Positions 17,257 to 26,620 of a stretch of DNA of 64,000 bases are shown piece by piece (position 1 is the first letter of the stretch; each line of letters opens with the position of its first letter). The notes under the pieces were generated by a model. The model had not been told where the DNA came from, made no database searches, and was given only the letters and a program-made list of their open reading frames with translations. The translations under genes and the position numbers were made by a program. Origin of the DNA: Streptomyces iranensis (GTDB lineage Bacteria > Actinomycetota > Actinomycetes > Streptomycetales > Streptomycetaceae); NCBI RefSeq assembly GCF_017874715.1, contig NZ_JAGGLR010000001.1:434001-498000 (forward strand), written 5' to 3'.

Positions 17257-18537
17257 ATGAGGGCACGGGCACGTGGAGCGCTGACGGCCTGCGCACGGGG
17301 GTTCGCCGTCTCCTGGCTCGCGCTGGTGTCGATCACCCTGTCCGTGCTGACGATCCTGTCGATCAGCTTCATCTCGCTGGGCATCGGGGTGTTCACCACC
17401 CCTCCGCTGATCCGCGCGGTGCGGGCGCACGCCAATCGGCGCCGGCTGCTGGCCGCCGCCTGGTCCGGTGTGCGGATCCAGCTGCCGTACCGCCCGCTGC
17501 CGGCCGACCGGCGCTCCGGGGTCACCGGCCAGGTGGAGCTGTGCACCTTCCTGCTGAAGGACCCGGCCACCTGGCGCGATCTGCTGTGGCTCCAGGTCGA
17601 CATGACGGCCGGGTACGCCATCGCGCTGCTGGCCTTCGTCTTCATGCCGTACGGGCTCGAGGGGTTCGTACTGGCCGCCGGGGTGTGGCAGCCGATCGTG
17701 GACGCGGGCGGCACCTACTGGTACGCGTTCCTGCCCATCGACTCGCTGGGCACCGCCCTGCTGGCCGTCCCGGTCGGTGTCGGCTTCATCGCCCTCGGCT
17801 CGGTTCTCTCGCCCGTCCTGCTGCGCGGCCACTTCCTGCTGGCGCGCTCCTTCCTGGACCCGACCCCGCATATGGCGCTCGAGCAGCGGGTGCTGCGGCT
17901 CACCGAGACCCGGCACGACGCCGTGGACACCTCCGCCGCCGAACTGCGCCGCATCGAGCGCGATCTGCACGACGGCGCCCAGGCCCGGCTCGTGGCGATG
18001 GGCATGAGCCTGGGCACCGTGGAGGCGCTGATCGAGAAAGACCCGGCCAGGGCCAGGGAGCTGCTCGCGGCGGCCCGTACGAACTCCGCCGAGGCCCTGG
18101 CCGAGCTGCGCGACCTGGTCCGCGGCATCCATCCGCCGGTACTGGCCGAGCGCGGTCTGGGGGACGCGGTGCGCGCGCTGGCGCTGCGGATGGCGGTGCC
18201 GGTGGAGGTGGACGTGGACCTTACCGGCCGCCCCGACGAACCGGTCGAGTCGGCGGCGTACTTCGCGGTCAGCGAGGTGCTGACCAACGCGGCCAAGCAC
18301 GCGGGCGCCTCGCGGATGTGGCTGGACATCCACCACCAGGACGGCATGCTGCGCGTCACCGTGACCGACGACGGCCGCGGCGGCGCCCAGATCACCCCGG
18401 ACGGCGGGCTGAGCGGGGTCGAGCGGCGGCTGGGCACGTTCGACGGGGTCCTCGCGGTCAGCAGCCCTCCCGGCGGGCCCACCATGGTGACGATGGAGAT
18501 CCCCTGCGCCCTCTCGGCGCGGGGCGCCGCCCGATGA
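17257..18537 (+). CDS. Sensor histidine kinase, HisKA_3 (NarX/DesK) type
   Basis: Membrane kinase of 426 residues. An N-terminal sensor domain has two pairs of hydrophobic helices (about residues 15-50 and 115-185), then the dimerisation and phosphoacceptor helix ELRRIERDLHDGAQARL with His near residue 237, and an HATPase_c domain with SEVLTNAAKHAGAS (N box) and VTDDGRGGA (G1 box). ATG has GAGGGGG upstream. A perfect hairpin directly after the stop isolates it from downstream genes. The likely partner is the LuxR-type regulator at 20205, separated by an antisense lipoprotein gene, and the divergent MMPL gene is a likely target. Confidence 0.92.
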   Translation: MRARARGALTACARGFAVSWLALVSITLSVLTILSISFISLGIGVFTTPPLIRAVRAHANRRRLLAAAWSGVRIQLPYRPLPADRRSGVTGQVELCTFLLKDPATWRDLLWLQVDMTAGYAIALLAFVFMPYGLEGFVLAAGVWQPIVDAGGTYWYAFLPIDSLGTALLAVPVGVGFIALGSVLSPVLLRGHFLLARSFLDPTPHMALEQRVLRLTETRHDAVDTSAAELRRIERDLHDGAQARLVAMGMSLGTVEALIEKDPARARELLAAARTNSAEALAELRDLVRGIHPPVLAERGLGDAVRALALRMAVPVEVDVDLTGRPDEPVESAAYFAVSEVLTNAAKHAGASRMWLDIHHQDGMLRVTVTDDGRGGAQITPDGGLSGVERRLGTFDGVLAVSSPPGGPTMVTMEIPCALSARGAAR

Positions 18538-18565
18538 CCCGCCGCCGGGGAAATCCGGCGGCGGG
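18538..18565 (+). terminator. Perfect hairpin at the kinase stop codon
   Basis: CCCGCCGCCGG-N6-CCGGCGGCGGG begins at the base after the kinase stop. An 11-bp all-GC stem should end the kinase transcript and also lies 20 bp beyond the convergent lipoprotein stop. Confidence 0.85.
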
Positions 18566-18585
18566 ACGCGCCGCGCCGCGCGCGC

Positions 18586-19977
18586 TCAGTCAGTGATGTA
18601 CCAGTCGTCCTTCATGTACTCCAGGGTGCTGGTCCCGATCTCGTTTTCGGAGAAGGTGACGGAGGCCTTGACCGCGTCCGCCGAAATGTCGATCTTGGCA
18701 GGGCTTCGTACGACGATCTTCTGCGGATCGACCGTCGCGGTCTGCAGAGCCTTCTTCTGCGTAGGCGAGATCATCTGGAACGTGACGAGGAACGTGGACG
18801 TGCATGGACCGAACCCCTGGTCCTCCGCCTGCTTCGCCGCGGGCCCGGCCACCTCGCAGACCGTCTTGATGTCCTCCCGGCCCACGGCGTGCAGATACTC
18901 CTCGTACCGCCGGATCGCCCCTTCCTTCGTCCTGGGCGCGGCCTGGTCCGTGGGCTGTGCTGTGGGCTGGCCCGTCGGCTGTTCTGTGGGCTGGTCCTTG
19001 GGCGGATCCGTCGGCGGCTTGTCCGCGGGCCCGCAACTGTCGTCGGTGAAGATGCCCGACAGCAGACGCCCCGGCCGCGGGCCCATCGGCCCGTTGAACC
19101 CGCTCACATGCTGCTGCGACCCCCACCACCCGGCGTACCCCCACCAGGGCTCGCGGTTGACAGCGCGGGCGTGCTCCCAAGTGCGCCACTCGGCGCCGCC
19201 CTTCGAGGGCCGATCGAGCGTGCCGTTCACCCACTGGTTCTTATCGGTCGGATAGGAGCCGTGTGAACCACGCGCCGAGTACACCGTCGGATGCCCGTCC
19301 TGCGGATCCAGTTCCGACCACTTCACGCTGCACGTGTCCTTGCCGTGCTTCGCGAACGTCACCCCCTCCGGCTTGCCGTCGCGCAGCTGGACCGCGACGC
19401 GCTCCCAGTCGCCCTCGTGCCGGTTGCCCGGGGTCAGGTTGTTGTAGGCGTAGAAGAACCAGTAGACGTACGCCGCGCGCTTCGGGTCGGTCTTGTGGTT
19501 GTGGTACTCCCAGTAGACCGGCGCGTCAGTGCCCTCGCCCTTCCGCACCTCCTTCGGCGGGTCGAGATAGAAACCGCCGTCGGCCTCGGTCGAGTTGCGC
19601 CACTTATCCCCGTGTCCGGGGCAGGACACCGGCTTGGACGACGACTTCCCCGGCTGCACCTCCGCGTGCTGGTAGGAATTGTCCTTACTCCCCAACCGCC
19701 GCGGGTCGATCGGATCGGCCACCGGCCCCTCGTCACGGCAGAAGCCCTCGTGGTCGAAGCGGAGCGCGGACCGCCCGATGAACCGCGTCGCGTCCATCGG
19801 CAACAGCGACTCCCCCTTGGCCAGCCGCACCAACGGCGCGAACCGCGCGGCCTCGGCCGCGGACCCCTTCGAAGGGTCCGCCCCCGTCCACTCCTTCTCC
19901 TTCTCCGGCCCGCACGCCACCAGCGCCACCGAAAGCGACACCGCCACGCCCACCATCACCCGCATCCGACCCAGCAC
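18586..19977 (-). CDS. Secreted lipoprotein with Vps62/NPP1-like domain and NTF2-like tail
   Basis: 463-residue protein. The signal MLGRMRVMVGVAVSL ends in a lipobox (ALVAC). The main domain (about residues 60-345) has the Vps62/DUF946-type features YVYWFFYAYNN, GNRHEGDWERV and HPTVYSARGSHGSYP. A PTDQ-repeat linker (about residues 360-385) joins a C-terminal domain of about 85 residues resembling small NTF2-like lipoprotein domains and ending WYITD. GTG 19977 has GGGGGAG only 3 nt upstream; ATG 19965 is a close alternative. Similar domains occur in necrosis-inducing and uncharacterised secreted proteins; function is unknown. It lies antisense between the kinase and the response regulator. Confidence 0.75.
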   Translation of the reverse strand: MLGRMRVMVGVAVSLSVALVACGPEKEKEWTGADPSKGSAAEAARFAPLVRLAKGESLLPMDATRFIGRSALRFDHEGFCRDEGPVADPIDPRRLGSKDNSYQHAEVQPGKSSSKPVSCPGHGDKWRNSTEADGGFYLDPPKEVRKGEGTDAPVYWEYHNHKTDPKRAAYVYWFFYAYNNLTPGNRHEGDWERVAVQLRDGKPEGVTFAKHGKDTCSVKWSELDPQDGHPTVYSARGSHGSYPTDKNQWVNGTLDRPSKGGAEWRTWEHARAVNREPWWGYAGWWGSQQHVSGFNGPMGPRPGRLLSGIFTDDSCGPADKPPTDPPKDQPTEQPTGQPTAQPTDQAAPRTKEGAIRRYEEYLHAVGREDIKTVCEVAGPAAKQAEDQGFGPCTSTFLVTFQMISPTQKKALQTATVDPQKIVVRSPAKIDISADAVKASVTFSENEIGTSTLEYMKDDWYITD

Positions 19978-20204
19978 CGGCTCCCCCTTCGTTCGCCCGC
20001 CACCCGGCCGGCAGCAGGTCAACAGGACATTACGCGGAATCCGGCAGAACGGTTCCCCGCGCGGGGCGCCCACCTCCGCACCATAAAAAGCGGCGCCCTC
20101 GACCGTCCGGGCCGCTGAGCCCCTCCCGCGCACCGCACAGCGGTACATTCGTCGGATTCGGTCACGTCCCCACCCCAGGGGCCCGACGAAGTCTTGGAGC
20201 AGCC

Positions 20205-20852
20205 GTGCGTGTTGTGGTCGCCGAGGATCTGTTCCTGTTGCGGGACGGGCTGGTGCGGATGCTGGAGGCGTACGACTTCGAGGTCGTGGCCGCCGTGGAG
20301 AGCGGGCCCGAGCTGAGCAAGGCGCTGGCGGAGCTGGAGCCGGACGTGGCGGTGGTGGATGTGCGGCTGCCGCCGTCGTTCAGCGACGAGGGGCTGCAGT
20401 GTGCGCTGGCGGCGCGGCGGGCGCGGCCGGGGCTGCCGGTGCTGGTGCTGTCGCAGCATGTGGAGCAGCTGTACGCGCGGGAGCTGCTCGCGGACGGCAG
20501 CGGCGGCATCGGCTATCTGCTCAAGGACCGGGTCTTCGACGCCGATCAGTTCGTCGACGCGGTGCGGCGGGTCGCCGCCGGGGGCACCGCGATGGATCCG
20601 CAGGTGATCTCGCAGCTGCTGGACCGGCGCGCCCAGGACCGGCCGCTGGGGCGGCTGACGCCACGGGAGCTGGAGGTGATGGAGCTGATGGCGGAGGGGC
20701 GGTCCAACACGGCGATCGCGGCGCAGCTGTTCGTCACCGAGCGGGCGGTCGCCAAGCACACCTCCAACATCTTCGGCAAGCTCGGCCTGCCGCCGTCGGA
20801 CGACAACAACCGGCGGGTGCTGGCGGTGCTGGCCTACCTCGACCGGGGCTGA
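20205..20852 (+). CDS. Response regulator, NarL/LuxR family
   Basis: 215-residue two-component regulator. The receiver has the acidic pair ED near residues 7-8, the phosphorylation Asp in VAVVDVRLPP near residue 50, and Lys in YLLKDR near 104. The C-terminal LuxR helix-turn-helix is LTPRELEVMELMAEGRSN, then AAQLFVTERAVAKHTSNIF. GTG 20205 has GGAG 7 nt upstream. It starts 227 bp from the divergent lipoprotein gene. Its family normally pairs with kinases like the one at 17257, the nearest unpaired HisKA_3 kinase. Confidence 0.92.
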   Translation: MRVVVAEDLFLLRDGLVRMLEAYDFEVVAAVESGPELSKALAELEPDVAVVDVRLPPSFSDEGLQCALAARRARPGLPVLVLSQHVEQLYARELLADGSGGIGYLLKDRVFDADQFVDAVRRVAAGGTAMDPQVISQLLDRRAQDRPLGRLTPRELEVMELMAEGRSNTAIAAQLFVTERAVAKHTSNIFGKLGLPPSDDNNRRVLAVLAYLDRG

Positions 20853-20869
20853 GCCGCGTGAGCCCGTCC

Positions 20870-20953
20870 GGCCAGGCCCCGGCCCGCCGGCGCCGGTCGG
20901 CCGCGACCCGGCCCGCCGGAGCCGCTCGGCCATGCCCCGGCCCGCCGTGCGCC
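20870..20953. repeat. 29-bp tandem repeat, about three copies
   Basis: Units begin at 20870, 20899 and 20928 and share CCCGGCCCGCCG at the same offset. The array fills most of the 177-bp gap between the response-regulator and glycosidase genes. Confidence 0.85.
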
Positions 20954-21029
20954 CCATTGCTCCCACCCCACAACGCTGGTTAAGTGCCTTGTCCATATGA
21001 CCCATTGGCCGTTGTCCGTTGGGGGGCGC

Positions 21030-24000
21030 ATGAGCGACCTGAGCAGACGCACGCTGATCGGAACCGCCGGAGCACTGGGGGCCGGGGCCACACTGGGGAG
21101 CCGGATCCCCGCGGTGGCCGACGAACCACACGACGTACAGGACACCGCCGTGACCGCATTCGACACCGCTCCCGCGCGCGCCGCACTGCGGCGGCTGCTG
21201 CCGGAACACACCGATCAGTTCCGGCTGGTGGCGCTGGAGAAGCGGGGCGCCGAGGAGCGGTTCGAGGTCGGCGGGTCCGCGGGGCGGCTGACGGTCTCCG
21301 GCACCAGCCCGGCGGTGCTGCTCACCGGGGTGCACTGGTACCTCAAGTACACCTGCCACGCCCAGATCACCTGGTCCGGCGATCAGCTGAACCTGCCGGG
21401 GAAACTGCCCGCGCCCGCCCGGCGCGTCACCCGCTCGACCGCGCTCCCGCACCGCTTCGCGTTCAACGACACCCATGACGGCTACACCGCGCCGTTCGCC
21501 GACTGGGACCGCTGGGAGCACCTGATCGACATCGCGGCCTTGCACGGCTGCAACGAACTGCTGGTCACCGCCGGTCAGGAGGGTGTCTACCACCGGCTGC
21601 TCCAGGACTTCGGCTATACGGACGACGAGGCGCGCGCCTGGCTCCCCGCCCCCTCCCACCAGCCGTGGTGGCTGCTCCAGAACATGAGCGGCTACGGCGG
21701 CCCGGTGTCCACCGCGCTCCTGGCCAACCGCACCGAGCTGGGGCGGCGGATCGCCGACCGGCTACGGGAACTGGGCATGCGGCCTGTGTTCCCCGGCTAC
21801 TTCGGCACCGTCCCGGACGGCTTCGCGGACCGCAACCCGGGGGCCCGTACGGTCCCGCAGGGCGACTGGAACGGGCTCCGGCGGCCCGACTGGCTCGATC
21901 CGCGCACCGAGGTGTTCCGGAAGGTGGCCGCCGCCTTCTACCGCCATCAGGACGAACTGTTCGGCGAGGCCGAGCTGTTCAAGATGGATCTGCTGCACGA
22001 GGGCGGCGACCCCGGTGACGTTCCGGTGCCGGACGCCGCCCGCGCCGTGGAGACCTCGCTCCAGACCGCCCGCCCCGGCGCCACCTGGGTGATCCTCGGC
22101 TGGCAGGAGAACCCGCGCCGCGATCTGCTGGACGCCGTCGACCACGACCGCATGCTCATCGTGGACGGTCTGTCGGACCTGGACACCGTCACCGACCGGG
22201 AGCGGGACTGGGGTGCGGTGCCGTACGCGTTCGGCACCATCCCCAACTTCGGCGGCCGCACCACGATCGGCGCCAAGACCCATATGTGGACCAAGCGGTT
22301 CACCGTATGGCGCGACAAGCCGGGCAGCAAGCTCGTCGGCACGGCCTATATGCCGGAGGCGGTCGAGCGGGATCCGGCCGCGCTCGAGCTGTTCAGCGAG
22401 TTGGCGTGGCGGGATGAGGCGGTGGACCGGGCCGAGTGGTTCCGTTCCTACGCCGATGTGCGCTACGGCGGGCGGGACACCAGGGCCCGGGAGGCCTTCG
22501 CCGCGCTGCGCGACACCGCGTACGAGATCAGCAGCAAGGACGGCCGCCCGCATGACTCGGTGTTCGCCGCCCGGCCCTCCCTGACCGCGCGTTCGGGCAC
22601 CAACTACGCCACCCACACCCCCGCCTTCGACCCGGCCGGGTTCGACGTGGCCTTCGCGGCGCTGCTGGGCGTGCGCGCCGGGCTGCGCGACAGCGACGCC
22701 TACCGCCACGACCTCACCGACATCGCCCGGCAGGCGCTCGCCAACCGCTCCTGGCAGCTGATCCCGCAGCTCCAGGACGCCTACGACCGTAAGGACCGCA
22801 CGGCCTTCCGGACGCTGTCCCGGCTGTGGCTCAAGCTGATGCGGCTCAGCGACGACATGACCGGCGCCCACCGGCGGTTCCTGCTCGGCCCGTGGCTCGA
22901 GGACGCCAAGCGGATGGCGTCCGGCGAGGCGGAGTCGGCCCAGCTGGAGCGGGCCGCGCGCACCCTCATCACCACCTGGGCGGACCGCGCCACGGCCGAC
23001 GGCGGCAAGCTGGCCAACTACGCCAACCGCGACTGGAGCGGCCTCATCGCCGACTTCCACCTCCCCCAGTGGCAGTCCTATCTGGACGAGCTGGAGGACG
23101 CGCTGGCGGAGAACCGCGCGCCGCGCACCTTCGACTGGTTCGCCGTCGAGGAGCCGTGGACGCGGGAGCGCAAGAGCTACCCCGTGCGGCCGACGGCAGA
23201 CGCCCACCGCACCGCCCAGCGGGTGTACGAGGCGCTGGCCAAGGCCCCCTACCAGGGCACGCTGACCGTCACCGCCGAGCCCGCCACCCTGCCGCCCGGC
23301 GGCTCCGCGTCCCTCACCGCCGCCCTCCGCAACGTCAACGGGCTGCGCCCCACCGGCCGCGTCGACTTCGACCTCACCGTGACCGGGCTCGACCCGTCCC
23401 CGGACGGGCCGACCCGGCTGCCGGGCGTCCCGGCGGGCGGCACCGGCGAGGTCCGCTGGCGGGCGACCGCGCCCGACGAGCCGCTGGAGCACCCGCTCAA
23501 GCCGCTGCCGTACGAGCTGGGCGTGACGTACGGGCCACGGGGCGAGAAGCGGGTGCGGGCCGTGCGCACCGGGACGCTGTGGATCGCCGGACCGCTGGCG
23601 GAGGGGATGCGGACGGTCACCAACAGCGGTGCGGCCTTCGGCCGGCTGAACGAGCGGTTCGCGATCGACGGCGCGGGCCAGGATCTGTGGAAGGGCACCG
23701 CCGAATTCGGCTCCGTCTACCGCGATGGCGTCCTTACGGTCGGCACGGCCGTGACCGTGAAGGTGGACGCCCAGGCCTCCACCGGGCCCTGGGCGCGGGC
23801 CGGGATCATCGTCCGCAACGACCTCGCCACGGCGGGCTCCCCCGGCTTTGTGAACCTCTCCGTCACCCCGGCCAACGGCGTCGTCCTGTCGTACGACTCG
23901 GGCGGCGACGGCACGCTGGACACCTACCAGCGGATCACCGGCGTCAAGGCGCCCGTACTACTGCGGCTGACCCGCACCGCCGCCACCTCCTACACCGGCG

Positions 24001-24164
24001 AGCTGTCCACCGACGACGGCGCGAACTGGCGGAAGGTGGCCACGGTGACGGCCCCTGGCGGGGCGGCCGCCCAGGACGCCGGAATCTTCATGACCGCGGC
24101 GAACGGCGGCACGGGCGCCCGGGGGACGGTCGAGTTCAGCGGCTGGAAGACGAGTACGCCGTAG
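21030..24164 (+). CDS. Secreted alpha-N-acetylglucosaminidase, GH89
   Basis: Exported glycosidase of 1044 residues. A twin-arginine signal (LSRRTLIGTAGALGAG) opens it. NAGLU N-terminal, barrel and C-terminal helical domains span about residues 45-740: HWYLKYTCHAQITW, the conserved LHGCNELLVTAGQEGVY, FPGYFGTVPDGF, KMDLLHEGGDPGD (candidate catalytic Glu) and PNFGGRTTIGAK. An Ig-like NEW3-type domain (about 745-835) and a lectin-like domain (about 860-1044) follow. GH89 enzymes remove terminal alpha-GlcNAc from glycans. ATG 21030 has GGGGGG 5 nt upstream; an upstream in-frame Met (20997) lacks a site. It is monocistronic, ended by a perfect 29-bp inverted repeat. Confidence 0.88.
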   Translation: MSDLSRRTLIGTAGALGAGATLGSRIPAVADEPHDVQDTAVTAFDTAPARAALRRLLPEHTDQFRLVALEKRGAEERFEVGGSAGRLTVSGTSPAVLLTGVHWYLKYTCHAQITWSGDQLNLPGKLPAPARRVTRSTALPHRFAFNDTHDGYTAPFADWDRWEHLIDIAALHGCNELLVTAGQEGVYHRLLQDFGYTDDEARAWLPAPSHQPWWLLQNMSGYGGPVSTALLANRTELGRRIADRLRELGMRPVFPGYFGTVPDGFADRNPGARTVPQGDWNGLRRPDWLDPRTEVFRKVAAAFYRHQDELFGEAELFKMDLLHEGGDPGDVPVPDAARAVETSLQTARPGATWVILGWQENPRRDLLDAVDHDRMLIVDGLSDLDTVTDRERDWGAVPYAFGTIPNFGGRTTIGAKTHMWTKRFTVWRDKPGSKLVGTAYMPEAVERDPAALELFSELAWRDEAVDRAEWFRSYADVRYGGRDTRAREAFAALRDTAYEISSKDGRPHDSVFAARPSLTARSGTNYATHTPAFDPAGFDVAFAALLGVRAGLRDSDAYRHDLTDIARQALANRSWQLIPQLQDAYDRKDRTAFRTLSRLWLKLMRLSDDMTGAHRRFLLGPWLEDAKRMASGEAESAQLERAARTLITTWADRATADGGKLANYANRDWSGLIADFHLPQWQSYLDELEDALAENRAPRTFDWFAVEEPWTRERKSYPVRPTADAHRTAQRVYEALAKAPYQGTLTVTAEPATLPPGGSASLTAALRNVNGLRPTGRVDFDLTVTGLDPSPDGPTRLPGVPAGGTGEVRWRATAPDEPLEHPLKPLPYELGVTYGPRGEKRVRAVRTGTLWIAGPLAEGMRTVTNSGAAFGRLNERFAIDGAGQDLWKGTAEFGSVYRDGVLTVGTAVTVKVDAQASTGPWARAGIIVRNDLATAGSPGFVNLSVTPANGVVLSYDSGGDGTLDTYQRITGVKAPVLLRLTRTAATSYTGELSTDDGANWRKVATVTAPGGAAAQDAGIFMTAANGGTGARGTVEFSGWKTSTP

Positions 24165-24230
24165 CGGGTCGGCGTCAGTGGCGGGGTGGGACGCAGGGGG
24201 TGTCCGGCGGTACGCGTACGCCTGCGGCGG

Positions 24231-24310
24231 GCCCCGCGGCGGAGCCGCATATCGATGCTTCCCCCTCCCCGCCCCTTCCACAGCATCGATATGCGGCTCC
24301 GCCGCGGGGC
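24231..24310. terminator. Perfect 29-bp inverted repeat with 22-nt loop
   Basis: Arms 24231-24259 and 24282-24310 are exact reverse complements and contain ATCGAT and GCGGAGCCGC. The loop is C-rich. It lies 66 bp after the glycosidase stop and is the strongest hairpin seen in the window. Half of the arm (GCGGCGGAGCCGCA) recurs at 26576-26590. Confidence 0.9.
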
Positions 24311-24510
24311 TGGGGCTCCGCCCCAGACCCCGCTCCTCAAACGCCGGAGGGGCTGATTTCAGCCCGTCAGGGGGCACCTCCCAGCGGTAGCTGGGGGAGT
24401 TTGAGGACACGCCCGAAGGGCGTCCGGGGGCCAAGCCCCGGGATCGGGGCCTGGGGCAGAGCCCCAGTTTCGGGAAGGGGCCGGGAGGGGAACAGTCCGC
24501 CGCGGGCGCC
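24311..24510. repeat. Dispersed intergenic repeat, copy A
   Basis: Modules seen: GGGGCTCCGCCCC; GGGCTGATTTCAGCCC; CTCCCAGCGGTAGCTGGGGGAG split by a GGTA loop; then GAGCCCCAGTTTCGGGAAGGGG. The same modules recur at 26718-26990, 41731-41950 and 55440-55605. Each module can form a hairpin. The whole 402-bp gap between genes is made of this element and the inverted repeat before it. Confidence 0.85.
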
Positions 24511-24566
24511 AAGCCCCGCCGGACACCCGTAGGTGACCAACCCGGCCCGCCACTCGTTCACGAACC

Positions 24567-26507
24567 GTGGACCAGCACCAGGCGACAGTCGCCACCGACG
24601 ACGAAACCACCGGCCTGATCGACGTCGAGCAGGCCGAGGCCGCCATCGTCGAGCACTATCCGCGGCTGGTGCGGCTCGCGTATCTCATCCTGCCGCCGGG
24701 CATCGGGCGCACCCGCCGGGTGCTCGCGGCGCACGCCCTCGCCCAGCGCGCGCTGCCCCGCAACCGGGGCTACGGCACCGACCCGGACCCGCACCCCGAT
24801 GTCGAACTGCCCTGGCAGCGCGGGACGAAGGGCCCGGGGGCCGACACGGGCTACGCCTATGTGCGGCTGCGGGTGCTGCGCCTGGCGCTGCGCGCCGCCC
24901 GGCAGCGGCCCTGGTGGCGGCGGCCCCCGGCGCTGCCGCAGGTCTTCGGGCTGCGGCTGTTCCCGCGCTCCGGCGGGGCCGATGAACTCGCCCTGGAGAA
25001 GGCGCTGTCGGAGCTGTCCGGCCCCGGCCGCGCCGCCTACGTCCTGCTGGAGCTGGAGCAGCTCGACGAGCACGAGACGCGCGCCCTGCTGCGCGCCGCG
25101 GGGGTCGCCGACGCGCGGGACGCGGTGGACGAGGCGGAGTCGGTGCCGGATCCGGCGGGCAGCCGGGACGACTCGCTGCTGGAGTCCGCCGAGTTCGACC
25201 CGTGTTCACTCCAGGCGCGGCCCACCGATCTGATGCGCCGCCGTCAGCATCTGCGGGCGGCGCTGGTGGCCGTGGTGGCGCTGGTGGTGTGCGGCACGCT
25301 GCTGGGGATGCCGGGGCGGGGCTGGGGGCCGAGCGGCGCCGCCGCGCCCTCGTACGCCCGCAATCCGGCCTCCGAACGGGCCTTGGACCCGGACCGGTTG
25401 ACGCGCGCCGCGCCCGACACCTGGCGCACCGCGTCCCGCGCCGACTTCTCCTCCTGGCCCGCGCGCGGCGACCGGGTCCGGGACACCGCGCTGCTGCGCC
25501 GCGCGCTGGCCGTCTGGGCGCGGCCGGGCGGTTCGGTGCGGGTGTCGGCCACCATGGGCACACAGTCCGGGCCGCCGTCGGGGCCACCGCAGCTGCTGTT
25601 CGCGGGCGAGGTGGACCAGGCCACGGTGGTGCTGCTGTACGACGGGCTGCGGGTGGCGCGGTACGCGGAGGCGGCCCAGGGCGGCGCGGTCGCGCTGGAC
25701 TTCGCCCGGCTGGACGCCGCGGACGCGGGCACCTCGACCGCGCTGGTCCTCAGCCGCACGGACGGCAACGTCCGCTATCTGACCGCCCCTTGGGTACGGC
25801 ACGCCTGGGTGCGGGACCTGCTGCACCCGGCCGGGACGCCGCGCCCGCTGCGCCGCACCGGGGACGGCGTGACCGACCCGGTGCGCACCGTTCCGCGGCT
25901 GCGCCCCTGCCGTGGCTGGCCCGCGCTCCAGTTCGGCTCGCGGCTCGTGGCCGACCTCGGCGAACTGGCCCCGGCCCGGCTCACCTACGGCACCCCCGGC
26001 GCCGGAGTCCGCGATGTGGCGGGGCGGGCGGCCCGGGTGAGCTGGGCCAGGACCGGATGCCGGCTGACGATGATGCGGGCGCGCGGGGTGCGCTCGGTCA
26101 ACGCCTGGCGGTTCGCCGCCCAGGCCCTGCCCGAGGCGGGCGGCCACGCCGCCTGGCTGTGCACCCGCGCCGACACCTGGCGGGGCTCGGGCAGCAAGGT
26201 GCTGGCCCAGTTCCAGCCGTGGGACACCCGCCGGGGCAAGGCGGGCGCGGTCGCGGCCGGGGCCGACAACTCCCCCGCCTGCGGCCCGCGCGAGCCGCGG
26301 GTGCTGGCGGGGGTGCTGTGGAAGGCCCGGTCCGGCCACTGGTATCTGCTGGCCGCCGGAAGCCGCCAGGTGACCGGGATCGTCGCCACCGGCGGCGTCC
26401 GGGGCCGCTCCTACGGCCGCGGGCTGACCCTCCCCGCCAAGGCGGGCGCCCGCGCCGACCTCAAGGCCCGCCTGACGAACGGCGACCGGCTGGGCCCCCT
26501 GCGCTGA
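24567..26507 (+). CDS. Membrane protein with sigma-factor-like N-terminal half
   Basis: 646-residue protein not assigned to a named family. Residues 15-60 (VEQAEAAIVEHYPRLVRLAYL) resemble sigma region 2, and residues 150-195 (LSELSGPGRAAYVLLELEQL, then ETRALLRAAGVADARDAVDE) resemble region 4 of an ECF sigma factor, but the recognition helix is poor. A single hydrophobic helix (about residues 229-250, LVAVVALVVCGTLLGM) separates this from a 390-residue outer part with paired Cys. Start GTG 24567 lacks a ribosome site and is uncertain. It could be a membrane-tethered regulator or a degenerate descendant of one. Its last 63 bases are duplicated downstream (26621-26682). Confidence 0.6.
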   Translation: MDQHQATVATDDETTGLIDVEQAEAAIVEHYPRLVRLAYLILPPGIGRTRRVLAAHALAQRALPRNRGYGTDPDPHPDVELPWQRGTKGPGADTGYAYVRLRVLRLALRAARQRPWWRRPPALPQVFGLRLFPRSGGADELALEKALSELSGPGRAAYVLLELEQLDEHETRALLRAAGVADARDAVDEAESVPDPAGSRDDSLLESAEFDPCSLQARPTDLMRRRQHLRAALVAVVALVVCGTLLGMPGRGWGPSGAAAPSYARNPASERALDPDRLTRAAPDTWRTASRADFSSWPARGDRVRDTALLRRALAVWARPGGSVRVSATMGTQSGPPSGPPQLLFAGEVDQATVVLLYDGLRVARYAEAAQGGAVALDFARLDAADAGTSTALVLSRTDGNVRYLTAPWVRHAWVRDLLHPAGTPRPLRRTGDGVTDPVRTVPRLRPCRGWPALQFGSRLVADLGELAPARLTYGTPGAGVRDVAGRAARVSWARTGCRLTMMRARGVRSVNAWRFAAQALPEAGGHAAWLCTRADTWRGSGSKVLAQFQPWDTRRGKAGAVAAGADNSPACGPREPRVLAGVLWKARSGHWYLLAAGSRQVTGIVATGGVRGRSYGRGLTLPAKAGARADLKARLTNGDRLGPLR

Positions 26508-26620
26508 CCCTCCGCTGAAAGCGCCCCGACCTGCCGTAGATCGTCCGCGACGCCGTCGTGGCCGGTCGCGCCCACGCGGCGGAGCCGCACATCGACACGC
26601 CCCCACGCCCCTTCACAACT

